64,000 nucleotides of DNA from Opitutales bacterium (GCA_018607135.1 JABBCA010000105.1:84785-148784), one strand, 5' to 3'; numbered from the stretch's first letter, positions 48,349-56,223 are shown. Numbers and translations are program-made. The notes: generated from the letters alone by a model not told the origin.

Positions 48349-49506
48349 TTATTGTTGTCTTTCAGCTCGATGTTGAATGAAAAGTTGCACCCAGCCATAG
48401 GTGAGGCAGAGGGCAACGCAGCTGATGACCAGCACAATGAAGAGAGTGCCCGTTACATCGATTCGAGTGACTCCAGTCAGCGTGGCCCAGATCAATGCCC
48501 AAGCTCCAAAAAAGCAAGCGATTCTCTGCGAGCGCTTCAGCCTAAAAAACGGCTTCATCCATTTGGGGAGTTTCAATGAGAGATCATTGGATTTTCGTCT
48601 CAAATCAACTAGCGTCATCCATCGATACATGAAGATCAATGGATAGAAAAAGATTGCCCATAAAACGAAGATCGCGGCACCGAGGACGAGTAGATATTTG
48701 CCTACAAAAATAAGGAAGATGATGGGCCACTTTTTTGCCCAGCAGATTTGGAAGAAGCGTAAAATCAACATGACTCCTTTATCGAAAGGAAAATACAAGA
48801 TGCGAAACAGGGGGTCTTGTAGGCGTATTGCCGTCAACACGTTCTTACGGGATTCTTCGAGTGTGGGATCGATCACGAGTGCTCTACGGAAGTAGGTCTC
48901 GGCAGTCACAGGATCTTTTAAACCATCTAAGTAATGCACACCGATGTTGTTGAGCACGTCGGTATTCTCAGGTTCAAGCTCAAGCGCTTTCTTGAGTCGA
49001 TCAATGTATTCATTCGCTGGAGTCATGTCATACTCGTCCAGCTGTTCATCGATTAAGATACTCAAATTGATGATGTCCGCATCGGTTGGGTCGAGTTGCG
49101 AAGCGCTCACCACGTATTGCTTCGCTTTTTTATAAGCCTTCCGATTGTAGCTAAAGCGTGCGCGTTGCTCCCAGTAGAGTGCGACGTTCGGTTGCATTTC
49201 AATTGCTTTCGCAATCGTCTTCTCCGCCTCCAATAGCTTCTTACTCTGTGCCTGAATGATTGAAAGGTAGAACAGCGAGTTGTCACTGTCAGGGTTTAGG
49301 GTGAGGGCTTTTTCAACATGTTGCTCTGCTTTCTGCATACTACGTAAGCAGATGTAAGCTTGGCCCATCTTCTCATGCACCCAAGCATCGTCAGGCTCAT
49401 CTGCGAGTAGAGTGTTCCCTGTTTCAATTACGCGCTGCCATTGTTGCATTTCAGCCAAGCGGCCAAACATGAATAGTCGCTCCTCGTAATCTCCAGATTC
49501 AGTCAT
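48349..49506 (-). CDS. TPR protein with C-terminal membrane segments
   Basis: A 385-residue protein: tetratricopeptide repeats over ~1-225 (for example AWVHEKMGQAYICLRSMQKA, VALYWEQRARFSYNRKAYKK, DVLNNIGVHYLDGLKDPVTA), then four hydrophobic segments (~240-375). The TPR part should be cytoplasmic and may hand clients to the AAA ATPase encoded directly downstream. No named family recognised. Confidence 0.82.
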   Translation of the reverse strand: MTESGDYEERLFMFGRLAEMQQWQRVIETGNTLLADEPDDAWVHEKMGQAYICLRSMQKAEQHVEKALTLNPDSDNSLFYLSIIQAQSKKLLEAEKTIAKAIEMQPNVALYWEQRARFSYNRKAYKKAKQYVVSASQLDPTDADIINLSILIDEQLDEYDMTPANEYIDRLKKALELEPENTDVLNNIGVHYLDGLKDPVTAETYFRRALVIDPTLEESRKNVLTAIRLQDPLFRILYFPFDKGVMLILRFFQICWAKKWPIIFLIFVGKYLLVLGAAIFVLWAIFFYPLIFMYRWMTLVDLRRKSNDLSLKLPKWMKPFFRLKRSQRIACFFGAWALIWATLTGVTRIDVTGTLFIVLVISCVALCLTYGWVQLFIQHRAERQQ

Positions 49507-49890
49507 TGGGGTCGATACTGCCGATCACTAACCCTTCGTCAATAGCCAGGCAGCGACAGTTGTATGATCCAAGGAGAAATCGGTCCAACAAAGTCAAAGA
49601 CCGGACACCTACGTTCATGGAACGCTAGGAAAATTACAATAACATGCTCCTAATTCAGCGTAAATGAAGCACCCATGCCCGTCCGTAATGGCTCTGTTGC
49701 GTGCCATTGCCTATCGAGCATCTACAATCATTCATCGCCAACAGAGCATCAGCATGATTCTGCCTATAATGATTCGGCCTCAACAAAACACGTTCAGCCT
49801 GCCCGTCATAGCTGCCAAGCGACGACGGGAGCTGCACCCAGATTAGCCATTACCTATCATGTATCATCCATTATACTTTAAGTTTTTTAC
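49507..49890. other. non-coding region with a minus-strand GGCAGAAT repeat
   Basis: No gene supported. ATGATTCTGCCTATAATGAT (49754-49773) is the reverse complement of the GCAGAAT-type tandem found at 12.9 and 59.2 kb. Short open frames on either strand here lack similarity to anything I recognise. Confidence 0.5.
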
Positions 49891-50325
49891 TTAAAGCAGG
49901 TCCCAGTCAGAGAAGGTCGCGGCTTGGCCGACGACTTCCCCCGCCTCATCGAGCAACATCCAGATCCGGGCAGAGTTGATAGAGAACCGTTTCCCCGTGG
50001 CGCTGATTCGTATGCCGCGATAGTTGTCTGAACACCCTTTCGTTCGCACATCATTCAAAAGCGTTGCCCGCTCATCGCGGTGCATTGGCTCCGCGGTGAA
50101 TCGCGAAGGCATTTTCGTGGGCGTCTCCCAATCCATTTCAAACAGCTTCTGCCCGCATAGGTTCCCATAATTTAGAACTGGGTCTTCCTGTGTCCCATGC
50201 GAGAGCACTACGAAGGGCACGTTCATCAAGCGCTCCGCCTCATTCTCACCACGAGCAATCAAATTCTCACCAAAGCAGCGGTGATAGTTGTCGAGTAGCA
50301 GGGTGGTATGAGCGGAGTGATCCAT
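49891..50325 (-). CDS. MEKHLA domain protein
   Basis: A 144-residue stand-alone MEKHLA domain, a PAS-related module: LLLDNYHRCFGENLIARGEN, VLSHGTQEDPVLNYGNLCGQ, LFEMDWETPTKMPSRFTAEP, RDERATLLNDVRTKGCSDNY and a final MLLDEAGEVVGQAATFSDWD. It probably binds a small ligand; function unknown. Not evidently in an operon. Confidence 0.88.
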   Translation of the reverse strand: MDHSAHTTLLLDNYHRCFGENLIARGENEAERLMNVPFVVLSHGTQEDPVLNYGNLCGQKLFEMDWETPTKMPSRFTAEPMHRDERATLLNDVRTKGCSDNYRGIRISATGKRFSINSARIWMLLDEAGEVVGQAATFSDWDLL

Positions 50326-50424
50326 GGGCTCTACAAAAAGAACGCACGTAAAGACGCCAAGGCGTAAAGTTTTAGAAACCGTTAATTTACGTTGATTGAC
50401 GTGAATCAGAGATGGTGTGTGAGG

Positions 50425-50870
50425 CTATTCTTCGCCGAGTCCCTCTAAATCGGCAAGGTCGCGTAAACGACCGCTTGCTCGCTTGTTTTTAACTAGATCA
50501 TCATAGCCGATGAAAGGTATTTCAATGTCGTCTGCCTCAATTGAAACCCGATTTGGATAGCTCGCAGAGAAGTCGACCCCGGTGGCTTCAGTTATGATTT
50601 CAATGCTTAGTGGCGGGGTGCCCATTCGGAACGCGTTGCCGTTTTCTTTAAAAAACTCGCTATCAACTCCGTCAGGCACTCCAAAAGCTTTGAGTGTCGT
50701 GAGCAAGTTTAGGATATTTTCATCCGACTGACCGATCCAGATATCCATATTACCAGTGGCCCTCACATAACCATGAACTCCAAGAGCCCAGCCACCAACA
50801 ATCAATATTCAACTTTGTGCTCGTTTAAGAGACACAACAGATCTCTGAAGTCTTCCGGTAGCTGCTGCAT
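50425..50870 (-). pseudogene. nucleotidyltransferase-fold (toxin-like) gene with single-base frameshift
   Basis: The minus strand reads MQQLPEDFRDLLCLLNEHKV from ATG 50870, then the frame breaks near 50807; the next frame resumes IVGGWALGVHGYVRATGNMD. Together they make one standard N-terminus (EY-L-IVGGWA) if one T is restored in TATTGATT. The remainder has the nucleotidyltransferase GG...DIWIG pattern (Gly-Gly then Asp-x-Asp-like) and ends DLADLEGLGEE, typical of DUF6036-type proteins. A small gene overlaps it upstream. Either a recent pseudogene or a homopolymer base-calling error. Confidence 0.75.
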
Positions 50871-51003
50871 TACCCCAAAATGCGATGCGTAGTTTTTGAA
50901 TGCAAGCAAGCCTTTCTGCTGGTGTGAGCATTAAGCAGTCTTGCCGATAGTCTTTAGTAGACTCGGATTGTTTACCATAGCTGAATTCAACAGGAGATTT
51001 CAT
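50809..51003 (-). CDS. small partner of the nucleotidyltransferase module
   Basis: A 64-residue basic protein (DCLMLTPAERLACIQKLRIA) that overlaps the start of the downstream nucleotidyltransferase gene by 62 bp in another frame. The TPAERL...LR pattern matches short proteins that usually accompany such nucleotidyltransferase genes. It may act as the antitoxin of a two-gene module; this role is inferred from arrangement only. Confidence 0.6.
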   Translation of the reverse strand: MKSPVEFSYGKQSESTKDYRQDCLMLTPAERLACIQKLRIAFWGNAAATGRLQRSVVSLKRAQS

Positions 51004-51197
51004 TGCCTTTTAAGCTGAATGAATTGCTTCTTAAAGTCGATTGGATAGTGGGTAGGAGCTGTTAGTGTGTAGTGATTCGTTTGTATACTGCCGCGCATCA
51101 CTATTCGTGAAAATGCGCATAGCTTCTGAACTAATTCGCAGCACCTCGCGGGCAGAGCCTTCCGTAACAGCAGGCTATAAGAAACGCGCTGATGAGG

Positions 51198-51315
51198 GAA
51201 CGTCGAACATCCAACGTCAAACGCCCAATGATGAATGAGAATACCTAAAAACCCTACCTGTGATCCGGGGGCGGAGCGCCTCATCTGGGCACTCGACGTT
51301 CGATGTTGGACGTTC
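51198..51315. repeat. inverted repeat of the GAACGTCCAACATC family
   Basis: Left arm GAACGTCGAACATCCAACGT (51198-51217) pairs with right arm CTCGACGTTCGATGTTGGACGTTC (51292-51315) with few mismatches around a ~75-bp loop. The same words recur at 61261-61300 and 62713-62752. Confidence 0.75.
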
Positions 51316-51394
51316 AAAAAAACGACCAGAAGCCGATTGGCTCAGTCAAACCAATTCCAGTTGCCGAAAATCAAAATGGTGTGATTACTTATTG

Positions 51395-51528
51395 AGGTGA
51401 CGGCGGGAGGCACAATGAGACAGGCGCTCCCGCAAGCGGGATCCTTACAATGGAATGCATAATCTGACGCCCCGAGCTGAAGTCTCAATACTCGGAACTT
51501 GATTGGGTGCTCATCCCACCGTCACCTA
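51395..51528. repeat. 134-bp segment with GGTGACGG inverted termini
   Basis: AGGTGACGGCGGGA (51395-51408) faces TCCCACCGTCACCT (51515-51528 region), pairing at 13 of 14. Inside is a second hairpin, GCTCCCGCAAGCGGGA (51430-51445). No open frame; it may be a miniature mobile element or structured RNA. The flanking 51004-51654 region has no recognised gene apart from the listed repeats. Confidence 0.6.
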
Positions 51529-51654
51529 GAGCCTATTTCATATAAAGAGTATTATGCAAGATGAATGGTTATTTTGGACGCCGGTGATTCGTGTCGCGAG
51601 GGGCTGAGACTCAATGATCTTGATTCATTGAATGATCGGCGCACTATATAGTGT

Positions 51655-51951
51655 GTGATCGTTGAATCTGATTTTATTGCTCAATTATCCCCGCATCTCT
51701 TTTGGGATGTGGACGTGACTTCGATAGACATCGAAAAGAATGCCGCCTTTTTAATTGCACGCATTGTGGAGCGTGGAACCTCAAAGGATGTTCGTGGCGC
51801 ATGGAAGTTTTATGGGGAGAAGCGGATGAGGGAGGTCTTAACAACGGCACCTTCCTTGTCTAAGAAGACGATTGCATTCTTTGCACATCAATTTCGTATT
51901 CCATGTTCTAGCTTTAAGGCATATCAGCGTGGGCAAAATTGGGCACGATGA
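51655..51951 (+). CDS. DUF6922-type antitoxin-like protein
   Basis: A 98-residue protein starting at GTG 51655: HLFWDVDVTSIDIEKNAAFL, IARIVERGTSKDVRGAWKFY and KKTIAFFAHQFRIP. Proteins of this type precede AbiEii/AbiGii toxin genes. Its stop overlaps the toxin start by 4 bp (ATGA at 51948-51951), as in a toxin-antitoxin operon. The antitoxin role is inferred from context. Confidence 0.78.
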   Translation: MIVESDFIAQLSPHLFWDVDVTSIDIEKNAAFLIARIVERGTSKDVRGAWKFYGEKRMREVLTTAPSLSKKTIAFFAHQFRIPCSSFKAYQRGQNWAR

Positions 51952-52556
51952 GTTTAGCTCTGAATGCAGTGAGTCCTGAGTTGTGGTCATTACTTAAACG
52001 ATTGATGGCCGATGAATCTATGGGACAGTTCTTCTTGGTTGGAGGCACCGCACTCGCTTTGAGGTTTGGGCATCGAGTTTCGGTGGATATCGATTTATTT
52101 TCAGATCGTGCGTTTGATTCGCTTCGCTTAGCAGAGTTGCTCGTAAGTGAGTATGGATTATCCGAGGCTACAGTTGAAAAAAATACGGTTCTCGGAGTTC
52201 TTGATGGAATCAAGTTAGACTGTATGGCGCATCAATATCCGATGGTAGTCGGTGTTGAAGAAGTGGAAGCAGTTCGAGTTATGGCAGTTGAAGATATTGC
52301 GGCGATGAAACTCAATGCCATTGCGAATCGTGGGAGTAAAAAAGACTTTTGGGACCTCTACGAATTGATGCAGCACCATAATCGGAAAGAGATACTTTCC
52401 TTTTATGAGAGGAAGTATCCGCAGTCTAGTTTATGGTCAGTAGAGAAATCACTTTCTTATTTCGAGGACGCCGAAGCGGATCCAGATCCGCGCTGCTTGA
52501 AAGGGCGCTCTTGGGATCAGATTAAAGCTGAAATAGCAGAGTGGAATCGTCTTTAG
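51948..52556 (+). CDS. AbiEii/AbiGii-family nucleotidyltransferase toxin
   Basis: A 202-residue protein with the nucleotidyltransferase signature: FFLVGGTALALRFGHRVSVD then IDLFSD (GG plus Asp-x-Asp-like), and a later MAVEDIAAMKLNAIANRGSK helix with KDFWDLYEL, characteristic of the AbiEii toxin family, which can nucleotidylate tRNA in abortive phage infection. I start at ATG 51948 because it overlaps the upstream stop; an in-frame TTG at 51939 is an alternative. Confidence 0.88.
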   Translation: MSLALNAVSPELWSLLKRLMADESMGQFFLVGGTALALRFGHRVSVDIDLFSDRAFDSLRLAELLVSEYGLSEATVEKNTVLGVLDGIKLDCMAHQYPMVVGVEEVEAVRVMAVEDIAAMKLNAIANRGSKKDFWDLYELMQHHNRKEILSFYERKYPQSSLWSVEKSLSYFEDAEADPDPRCLKGRSWDQIKAEIAEWNRL

Positions 52557-52580
52557 CGATTTGTAGGAGAGGCTTTATGT

Positions 52581-53051
52581 TTACTCGGAAGTAGGGCGAT
52601 AGCGGTGCGTCAGGCCCTTCAGGAAATTGCGTAGGAATTGATCGCCACACTTCATGTAGTGCTTGTGCGTGGGAGCGCGAAAGAGGGCGCTGATCTCACT
52701 TTTTGAGATGTTCAAGCCCACGTTATACAGGGTCTCGATCATGTCGGTATCGCGCATTTCAAAAGCGATGCGCAATTTACGCAGGATCGTATTGTTATCG
52801 ATCGAGGAGGTGGAAAACTGCTTAGCCGGACCATCGCTCGGTCCACGGCGTTTAAGGATCAGTCCATCCAGAAAGGCGTGAATGGTTCTATCGGAGCAAT
52901 TGGTATAGCCTTCCTCGTCTTCATTCTTCAGCAGGGCCACCACATCCAGAACGGACAGCTCCACGCCGCCAGCTTGGATCAGATCGACCACCTCTTTGTT
53001 TTTAATTTCAAGTGTGTAGCGCACACTTTTCATCACTTCGTTGTTGGTCAT
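52581..53051 (-). CDS. DUF1456 (YehS-like) protein
   Basis: A 156-residue protein with two tandem DUF1456 units: MTNNEVMKSVRYTLEIKNKE...DEEGYTNCSDRTIHAFLDGL and NNTILRKLRIAFEMRDTDMI...CGDQFLRNFLKGL. Length and motif match E. coli YehS. Function unknown. Convergent with the AbiEii gene (24-bp gap). Confidence 0.92.
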   Translation of the reverse strand: MTNNEVMKSVRYTLEIKNKEVVDLIQAGGVELSVLDVVALLKNEDEEGYTNCSDRTIHAFLDGLILKRRGPSDGPAKQFSTSSIDNNTILRKLRIAFEMRDTDMIETLYNVGLNISKSEISALFRAPTHKHYMKCGDQFLRNFLKGLTHRYRPTSE

Positions 53052-53496
53052 TCGGCTATGGATTCTTGGGTAGTCGTTATAGGACGAGTAGACAGTGCAT
53101 ATGGATCTCGTATTTCGATGTCAATCTACACCACTTACGTGTCCTAGGCTTATACTCGGTTTTGTCGCCCACGAATGAACACGAATATACGCGAATAAGG
53201 AAAGATGCCAACCTAGCTCCCTTCAATTTATCGAGACCGGACCGCTATCGCGGGAACCGCTTAAATACGCTTAACTAAGGATCGCCAACGAGCCGATCCG
53301 ATGCAGTTGAGAAACCCACTGAGCTATTACATCGTCCTGCTTAAGCGTCTCATCAGCGTAATTAAGCGGTTCAATTACGTCGTCTGGTCTTTCGCTTATG
53401 CGCTTGGCATCGCAAACGGGATCGTTCTACATGCCACCACGTTCGGAAGGCTTTGCGCCTGTGTGAGTTGAATTATACATTTTAGAAAAAACGATT
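53052..53496. other. non-coding region with CACGAAT/CGCTTAA micro-repeats
   Basis: No gene recognised. CACGAATGAACACGAATATA (53170-53189) with CGCGAATAAGG, and ACCGCTTAAATACGCTTAAC (53255-53274) are quasi-tandem words; similar text is at 50.4, 54.2 and 63.1 kb. Confidence 0.5.
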
Positions 53497-54219
53497 ATGG
53501 CAGTATGGGGTAAAATTATAGGAGGCGCGATCGGTTCGATTGGTGGGCCCATCGGTATTGGGCTGGGAGCGGCACTGGGGCACCAGTTTGATAAGGCGGC
53601 GGATAAGGTCGGCGAAAAGCAAAAGATCACCGTTGCCTACGTCTTCATTCTCGTGGCATCGATGGCGAAGATGGCCAAAGCCGATGGCAGAATCACCAAA
53701 GAGGAGATCGAGCGAATCGATCAATTCTTTGCGCAACTCGGGTTTCGAGGAGAGACCAAGAAAGCCGCACAAGAGATCTTTCGAAAAGAGAAGGACTCCG
53801 ACTCCGATATCGGCGCGTATTTTGACCAGTTTTCACAGCTTACCAAAGCGGATCTGACTCAGGCTCAGGTGCTCTACAGTATGCTGCTCGAGATCGCGAA
53901 AGCAGACGGCCAGATCCACGAAGCTGAAATTCAAATTTTACGCCTCGCTGAATCCAAGCTACGCCTACCTGTCGGCTACACCGACCGAGAAGTCGGCAGC
54001 CAGCACAGCAGTGTGAAACATGCCGCTGAAGTCCTTGGTGTTTCTGAGTCCGCCTCAGAGACCGAGATTAAGAAAGCCTATCGCGAGAAGTGCAAAAAAA
54101 TGCACCCCGACGTTCTTCGCAGCCAAGGCTTGCCTGATGAACTCGTCGAACACGCAGGCGCACAAATCCAGAGTTACACTGAGGCGAAGGATGCGATGCT
54201 GAAGGCGCTAAGTGCTTGA
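53497..54219 (+). CDS. TerB-DnaJ co-chaperone (DjlA-like)
   Basis: A 240-residue protein: Gly-rich N-terminus (WGKIIGGAIGSIGGPIGIGL), a TerB domain (~45-155: ASMAKMAKADGRITKEEIER, EIAKADGQIHEAEIQILRLA) and a C-terminal J domain (HAAEVLGVSESASETEIKKA, with KKMHPDVL holding the HPD motif). The layout matches DjlA, though it lacks a strong TM helix. Should stimulate DnaK on membrane or stress clients. Confidence 0.92.
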   Translation: MAVWGKIIGGAIGSIGGPIGIGLGAALGHQFDKAADKVGEKQKITVAYVFILVASMAKMAKADGRITKEEIERIDQFFAQLGFRGETKKAAQEIFRKEKDSDSDIGAYFDQFSQLTKADLTQAQVLYSMLLEIAKADGQIHEAEIQILRLAESKLRLPVGYTDREVGSQHSSVKHAAEVLGVSESASETEIKKAYREKCKKMHPDVLRSQGLPDELVEHAGAQIQSYTEAKDAMLKALSA

Positions 54220-54341
54220 ACCGTTCATTACGTGAATGGACGTGAATCGTTAAGGGGTGTCGTGGAGACAGAATAATTTACGACAGAGTGATTTGTTGTC
54301 ATGGCAAAGCTTGCGCCAAGACTGGTTCCATCTGATAGCTA

Positions 54342-54650
54342 TCAATCCTCGCTGACCATCAATGACTCGGCGGTCTGCACATACTGGACGATTTTTGAAG
54401 CCTCCTTGCGCAGGGCGCGGAAGTCGCACTCCACTTGAATCCCATGCCAAAAATCTTCTGATTGCCCAAAGAACGCTCCGAATCGAATCGACATCTGAGG
54501 CGTAATCGATCGCTTGGCATGCACGATCTCATTGATCGCACGTGGAGCCACTCCAATCGCGCGCGCCATCGCGTTCTGCGAAATACCCATCGGTTCGAGG
54601 TATTCATCTAGCAGTATCTCTCCAGGTGTGATGGGTGGATTCATAATCAT
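54342..54650 (-). CDS. higA: HigA-type antitoxin (XRE family), orphan
   Basis: The 102-residue protein has the Hig[64 protein letters not shown] and a [20 protein letters not shown] tail. HigB normally lies just upstream, but the 375 bp before it contains no toxin frame, so it appears to be an orphan antitoxin or its partner has been lost. Confidence 0.88.
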   Translation of the reverse strand: MIMNPPITPGEILLDEYLEPMGISQNAMARAIGVAPRAINEIVHAKRSITPQMSIRFGAFFGQSEDFWHGIQVECDFRALRKEASKIVQYVQTAESLMVSED

Positions 54651-54667
54651 AACGTGTAACGTTATAG
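54648..54667. promoter_or_regulatory. probable HigA operator
   Basis: TATAACGTTACACGTTAT on the minus strand contains ATAACG/CGTTAT half-sites (perfect 6-5-6 inverted repeat) immediately before the higA start, placed for autorepression. Confidence 0.55.
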
Positions 54668-54914
54668 GGGTGTTGTTAATGGTCGTGGATAGCTGGATCG
54701 TGGTATGGAAGGGCTTACATTAAGAAGTAGAATGTCCTTAGGCTTGGAAAGTCGCGGGCTTTTTGGTGCACTATTCTGTTGCTGCTAGAAAGCAGGTCTG
54801 GTTCCTTTATATATAAATGGATTGGGAGTTCCCGGTCGGCGTATGGGTTTCGGTGAGTTCACCGAGGCCCTTCGCTTTTTATCGGGGGGCACGATTTGAC
54901 GTAGTCTAATTTGG

Positions 54915-55024
54915 TTGACAAATAAGGTTGAATGCATTCTTTACGTGACAGAGTTCGCAGCCAGTGGCTGATGAATCTATCAAGGTCCCCGCAGAACCAG
55001 CCTGGCAAATCTGCGGTTTTTTTT
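54915..55024 (+). ncRNA. candidate small RNA
   Basis: A consensus -35 TTGACA (54915-54920), a weak -10 17 bp later, and ~75 bp on, a strong intrinsic terminator (54989-55024) with no gene between them. The intervening text (GTTCGCAGCCAGTGGCTGAT) folds locally. This is a typical small-RNA gene layout; no known family recognised. Confidence 0.4.
54989..55024 (+). terminator. rho-independent terminator
   Basis: CCGCAGA (54989-54995) pairs with TCTGCGG (55010-55016) and is followed by eight Ts. Inside the loop CCAG/CTGG gives a second hairpin. No plus-strand protein gene precedes it within 750 bp. Confidence 0.85.
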
Positions 55025-55026
55025 GC

Positions 55027-55329
55027 CTACTCATAGGGATTGATCCATTCGGGGGCTTCATTCAGTTTTTGACGTGTGCGGGGTGAATCAGCTACATAAC
55101 AGGTGACAAAATCTGCCTGAGTGGCTGATTTGAGGCGAATGACCACTACGAAGTCGTCGATCATGATGGTGACTCGTCGCTTGTGCTCGTAACATTTCTT
55201 AGCTTTATCCCAGCCAGCCTTGAATGTGAGGTCGGAGTCTTGGAGTGCGATCTTGATCCATTGCAAGCGTTGTGCGCGTTGCGGTGAAAAGGTGTCTTTG
55301 TTGCCAGGTCGATAGAGACTAGTTAAGCG
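55027..55329 (-). pseudogene. RelE-like nuclease-type fragment, N-terminally truncated
   Basis: The frame is open from 55329 without an ATG: SLYRPGNKDTFSPQRAQRLQ, then WIKIALQDSDLTFKAGWDKA and KKCYEHKRRVTIMIDDFVVV, ending ADSPRTRQKLNEAPEW. This matches the C-terminal half of phage/plasmid RelE-like nuclease proteins (the FVTCYVAD...RTRQKL ending) as I recall them. A TTG at 55266 could start a 79-residue product, but the similarity continues upstream, so it is more likely a remnant. Confidence 0.5.
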
Positions 55330-55374
55330 TTATATCTACTTTAAATTTTCGGCTCCTCTTAGTTCTAACTTTAT

Positions 55375-55830
55375 CTATTTGCCTGTTTTGGTTTTTACTA
55401 TAACGCGAAGCTTTAAGTAAATTGTATCGAACCATAATTCATCGCAGACCGCTTCCTCAATATCCCAATTAGCATTTCTTCCGTGCTTAATTTTAAATGC
55501 TGCACTGTGGCATTCGACATTCACATCCGTTGAATCCCATTGCGGCTGAATTTGATTGGCAATAGAGTTGGCGATTAACCATAAGTTTACTTCGCTTTGT
55601 GCGGCATTCAGAATGTCGATTGCCTTTTCTGTGTCCATTGCATCCAGAAGCTCCTCAGAGCAGCCAAGCACATTCGCATCACAGTGGTCGTGTAGCATTT
55701 TGAAGTTTTTACAGACCTTTAAAATTTTACAGCTTTTAATGTCTGTGATGATTGAGCTGGCGACGTATTCGACTGTGTAATTATTTTGTTTCACGCTTGC
55801 AATATTCCGAAAATATTCGGAATATTGCAA
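55375..55830 (-). CDS. unknown protein starting inside a palindrome
   Basis: I do not recognise it. The 151-residue product (from ATG 55830) is Cys/Asp/Asn-rich (ILKVCKNFKMLHDHCDANVL, CHSAAFKIKHGRNANWDIEE) with no TM. Its first codons lie in the perfect palindrome at 55787-55840; GTG within the left arm (55793-55795) is an equally good start, giving VKQNNYTVEYVASS. No Shine-Dalgarno is evident for either. Confidence 0.5.
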   Translation of the reverse strand: MQYSEYFRNIASVKQNNYTVEYVASSIITDIKSCKILKVCKNFKMLHDHCDANVLGCSEELLDAMDTEKAIDILNAAQSEVNLWLIANSIANQIQPQWDSTDVNVECHSAAFKIKHGRNANWDIEEAVCDELWFDTIYLKLRVIVKTKTGK

Positions 55831-55840
55831 GCGTGAAACA
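55787..55840. repeat. perfect 25-bp palindrome with 4-bp loop at divergent starts
   Basis: Arms 55787-55811 and 55816-55840 (TGTTTCACGCTTGCAATATT... and its complement) match perfectly around AATA. It covers the start codons of two divergent frames, which therefore share the peptide NIASVKQ. The outer nine bases of the arms are the two half-sites of parS, but 36 bp apart. Confidence 0.9.
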
Positions 55841-56153
55841 GATAGAGAAATATCCTCTAGGAACGGTTGTCCAAATTTTAGACGAATGGAATGAAGGGGA
55901 CCGTTCGTATTTTGTAGTCGTTAATAATCAGAGCGAGTGCGCTGGCAGAGTTGACATCATCCCGACCATTTGGGATGGTCCGTTGAAACCGCGTGAAACC
56001 ATACGAACCAATATGTTCAGAGTGATCGCCTATTGTGATGCAGAAGGTAACTTGGAATTGGTTAGCCCCGAGATTGGAGGCTCTGAATTGTCGTTGGCTA
56101 GAGAAGCAAGCAGGTCTGCGAGACAAGCGGCTGAACGATGTAAAGCGCGGTAA
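55833..56153 (+). CDS. small unknown protein overlapping an HTH frame
   Basis: From GTG 55833 it gives VKQIEKYPLGTVVQILDEWN and continues GDRSYFVVVNNQSECAGRVD to an Ala/Arg-rich tail (106 residues). The first ~85 residues look like a real small beta domain; the tail (SARQAAERCKAR) overlaps an HTH-encoding frame and looks artefactual. See the HTH frame for a possible fusion. Confidence 0.45.
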   Translation: MKQIEKYPLGTVVQILDEWNEGDRSYFVVVNNQSECAGRVDIIPTIWDGPLKPRETIRTNMFRVIAYCDAEGNLELVSPEIGGSELSLAREASRSARQAAERCKAR

Positions 56154-56223
56154 GTCCACTCTTAGCGAAGTAGAGCTTGAGCGGATAGGTGAGGCTTTAG
56201 ATTATTTGAATCGTAATGGCTAG
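56035..56223 (+). CDS. XRE-type helix-turn-helix frame
   Basis: A 62-residue frame whose last ~45 residues match a small HTH: RWLEKQAGLRDKRLNDVKRG, KSTLSEVELERIGEALDYL. It overlaps the previous frame by 119 bp and the convergent restriction gene by 4 bp. Either an independent short regulator or the C-terminal half of the preceding gene joined by a frameshift near 56085. A controller-protein role for the restriction system is possible but not shown. Confidence 0.5.
   Translation: MMQKVTWNWLAPRLEALNCRWLEKQAGLRDKRLNDVKRGKSTLSEVELERIGEALDYLNRNG

Noticed and set aside
49655..49837. Minus-strand frame starting MQLPSSLGSYDG as a transposase remnant
   Set aside because: The translation has no transposase motif, includes an interspersed repeat and is short.
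54668..55000. HigB toxin upstream of HigA
   Set aside because: No frame of suitable length or pattern is present on the minus strand.
55787..55840. parS site for ParB
   Set aside because: The half-sites are 36 bp apart instead of abutting; ParB needs the continuous 16-bp palindrome.
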